Shown here: piece by piece, positions 62,754-64,000 of the stretch
Numbering within the stretch: position 1 is the stretch's first letter
How the letters are laid out: each line of letters opens with the position of its first letter
Assembly (NCBI RefSeq): GCF_004117875.1
Contig: NZ_RAHW01000001.1
Coordinates: 868,001-932,000 of the forward strand
DNA length: 64,000 nt
DNA from: Geomonas oryzae
GTDB lineage: Bacteria > Desulfobacterota > Desulfuromonadia > Geobacterales > Geobacteraceae
Direction of reading: 5' to 3'
Program-made: the position numbers and the translations under genes
The notes under the pieces: model-generated
Seen by the model: only the letters and a program-made list of their open reading frames with translations
What the model was told of the DNA's origin: nothing
Database searches by the model: none

Positions 62754-64000
62754 TTACTTCGGGGCCTGTTGAAACCGCTCCATCATCGCTCCCAGCTGAA
62801 CCAGCGCCCGGTCGAAGGCAAATGCCTCGACGTGTCGCGCGAGCTCCCGGGTATCGTCCAGCCCCGTCTCGGACAGCATGCCGCGCAATTCGTCGAAGCA
62901 CTGTACCGCCTCGATGTCGTCATTGGCAAGCAGGTCATGCAGCCGCTGCATGCCGTCACGCAGCCGGGGCCAGGGAACGGCCGCCTCCGGCACCGGGTGC
63001 GCTCCCGGAAGGGACTGCAGGAAGGGGGAAACCTCGGCGACCTTCCTCTGCAGGTTCCGACAAAGCGGCAACAGGCCCTCCCTGGGCTGCTGCTCCCTCA
63101 CCGCCATTTCCACCTCCCCCGCGGCCCGCTGAATGGCCGCGAGCCCGAGAGCCCCCGCGGTACCCTTCAGGTTGTGCGCGAGATGCCGTACCGCTGCAAG
63201 GTTCCCCTGTTCGACCGCCTCCTCGATGATCATGGCGTCCGCCGCGTGCGAGCTGCTGAAGCGCGACAGCATGGCGACGAGGCGCGCCGCATTGCCGCGG
63301 AAGCTGCGCAGCGCCGTCGCGACGTCCAACCCCGGAATGGCCATGATGAGGTCGTTGGCGCTGGTACCCTCCTCGTTCGTGATCCGGCCTTCCACCAGGC
63401 GCGGCGCGACGGCCGGCTTCGGCAGCCAGTTGAGCAGCGTGGCGTAGAGCTGGTTCGGATCGACCGGCTTGCTTAGGTGGGCGTTCATACCGGCGCGGCG
63501 GCACGCCTCCACGTCGTCTTCCAGGGCGTTCGCCGTCAGCGCGAGCACGGGTGCCGACCCGTACCCGGCAAGCTGTCGCAGTTGCTGCACCGTTTCGATC
63601 CCCCCCATCACCGGCATCTGCAGGTCGAGCAGCACGAGGTCGTAACGCTTTTGCCGGGCGAGTTGCAACGCCTTCTCGCCGTCGACCGCCGCATCCACCT
63701 CGAGCCCCACATGCTGTAAAAGGTCGATGATCACTTCCCTGTTGAGCGGGTTGTCCTCGGCAAGGAGGATCTTCTGGCCGGCATGGGGGGCAAGGCGTGC
63801 CTCCACGTCAACCGCCTCGGCCCGCGCCGTTGCCGCTGCTACGCTGCGATCGGTGACCTCGGCGCCGTCCACCAGGCCAAAAGGTGCCTCGAAAGAGAAG
63901 GTGCTACCGGCACCGTGGGTGCTCTCGACCTGGATGTGCCCACCCATCAGTTCCGCAAGGCGCTGGCAGATGGCGAGCCCTAGGCCGGTCCCGCCGTAGC
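62754..64000 (-). CDS. hybrid sensor kinase C-terminal part: ATPase end, receiver, Hpt
   Basis: The gene is cut by the right window edge; about 415 C-terminal residues are visible. The frame opens with the ATPase glycine box ([10 protein letters not shown]) and continues into [12 protein letters not shown] receiver follows ([11 protein letters not shown]; Asp in [23 protein letters not shown]; Lys in LSKPVD), then an Hpt domain with [14 protein letters not shown] near 63180-63200. This is the layout of BarA/ArcB-like phosphorelay kinases. The sensor region lies outside the window. The following kinase gene starts 42 bp downstream. Confidence 0.9.
   Translation of the reverse strand, partial: YGGTGLGLAICQRLAELMGGHIQVESTHGAGSTFSFEAPFGLVDGAEVTDRSVAAATARAEAVDVEARLAPHAGQKILLAEDNPLNREVIIDLLQHVGLEVDAAVDGEKALQLARQKRYDLVLLDLQMPVMGGIETVQQLRQLAGYGSAPVLALTANALEDDVEACRRAGMNAHLSKPVDPNQLYATLLNWLPKPAVAPRLVEGRITNEEGTSANDLIMAIPGLDVATALRSFRGNAARLVAMLSRFSSSHAADAMIIEEAVEQGNLAAVRHLAHNLKGTAGALGLAAIQRAAGEVEMAVREQQPREGLLPLCRNLQRKVAEVSPFLQSLPGAHPVPEAAVPWPRLRDGMQRLHDLLANDDIEAVQCFDELRGMLSETGLDDTRELARHVEAFAFDRALVQLGAMMERFQQAPK

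Overview
The window reads as a high-GC chromosomal segment of a Geobacter-like deltaproteobacterium (Geobacter/Citrifermentans/Geomonas group). The main evidence is three multiheme c-type cytochrome genes with nine, eleven and five CxxCH motifs, a CbcL-type quinol oxidoreductase, pyruvate:ferredoxin oxidoreductase, a flavodiiron protein, many two-component kinases and a CO dehydrogenase locus. No rRNA, tRNA, CRISPR array, insertion sequence or phage gene was recognised. The assignment rests on gene content and family knowledge, not on a database search.

Layout. 1-8760: 3' part of nifJ, a cold-shock gene with a strong promoter, a secreted pentapeptide-repeat protein, uvrA followed by a tiny zinc-ribbon gene, a lipoprotein and a SrkA-type kinase. 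8825-13077 (minus): a metallopeptidase-like lipoprotein, a rhomboid-like membrane protein, a small unknown protein, aroK, a membrane GGDEF protein with a Hypr-like (cGAMP-type) signature, and a lipoprotein. 13249-16837: two Pro/Ala-rich envelope proteins, one with LysM, and a lytic transglycosylase. 17046-25869: gdhA, a PilT paralogue with a DUF4388/PATAN protein, an orphan CitG-like gene, PBP1A and HU. 26321-33487: a DEAD-box helicase behind a long leader, a flavodiiron protein, priA and the nine-heme CbcL-type cytochrome. 33879-39735: a B12-binding-type radical SAM protein with a small partner, then glmU-glmS.

39909-45482 looks like an accessory module: a TetR regulator, two identical inverted operator-like palindromes 206 bp apart, an 11-heme cytochrome, an OmpP1/FadL-type outer-membrane protein, a secreted protein with an internal repeat, a DsrE-like protein and a hemerythrin-like protein that has lost half of its diiron ligands. 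45744-51982 holds a GT87-type membrane glycosyltransferase, dCTP deaminase, a CusRS-like two-component pair, a pentaheme cytochrome and a secreted LamG-like protein. 51969-53720 is a hybrid kinase on the minus strand.

53907-61470 is the most coherent system: a CooA-type CO-sensing activator, a perfect CooA box placed 41.5 bp before a deduced transcription start, then cooLX (fused), cooU, cooH, hypA, cooF, cooS and a cooC with a histidine-rich N-terminus. Together they predict CO-induced CO oxidation by a Ni-CODH, electron transfer through CooF and H2 production by a group-4-type [NiFe] hydrogenase. The proton-pumping membrane subunits CooM and CooK are not in the locus. cooU carries an in-frame copy of a palindromic repeat that is otherwise intergenic in this window. 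The window closes with two more sensor kinase genes on the minus strand, the last cut by the edge.
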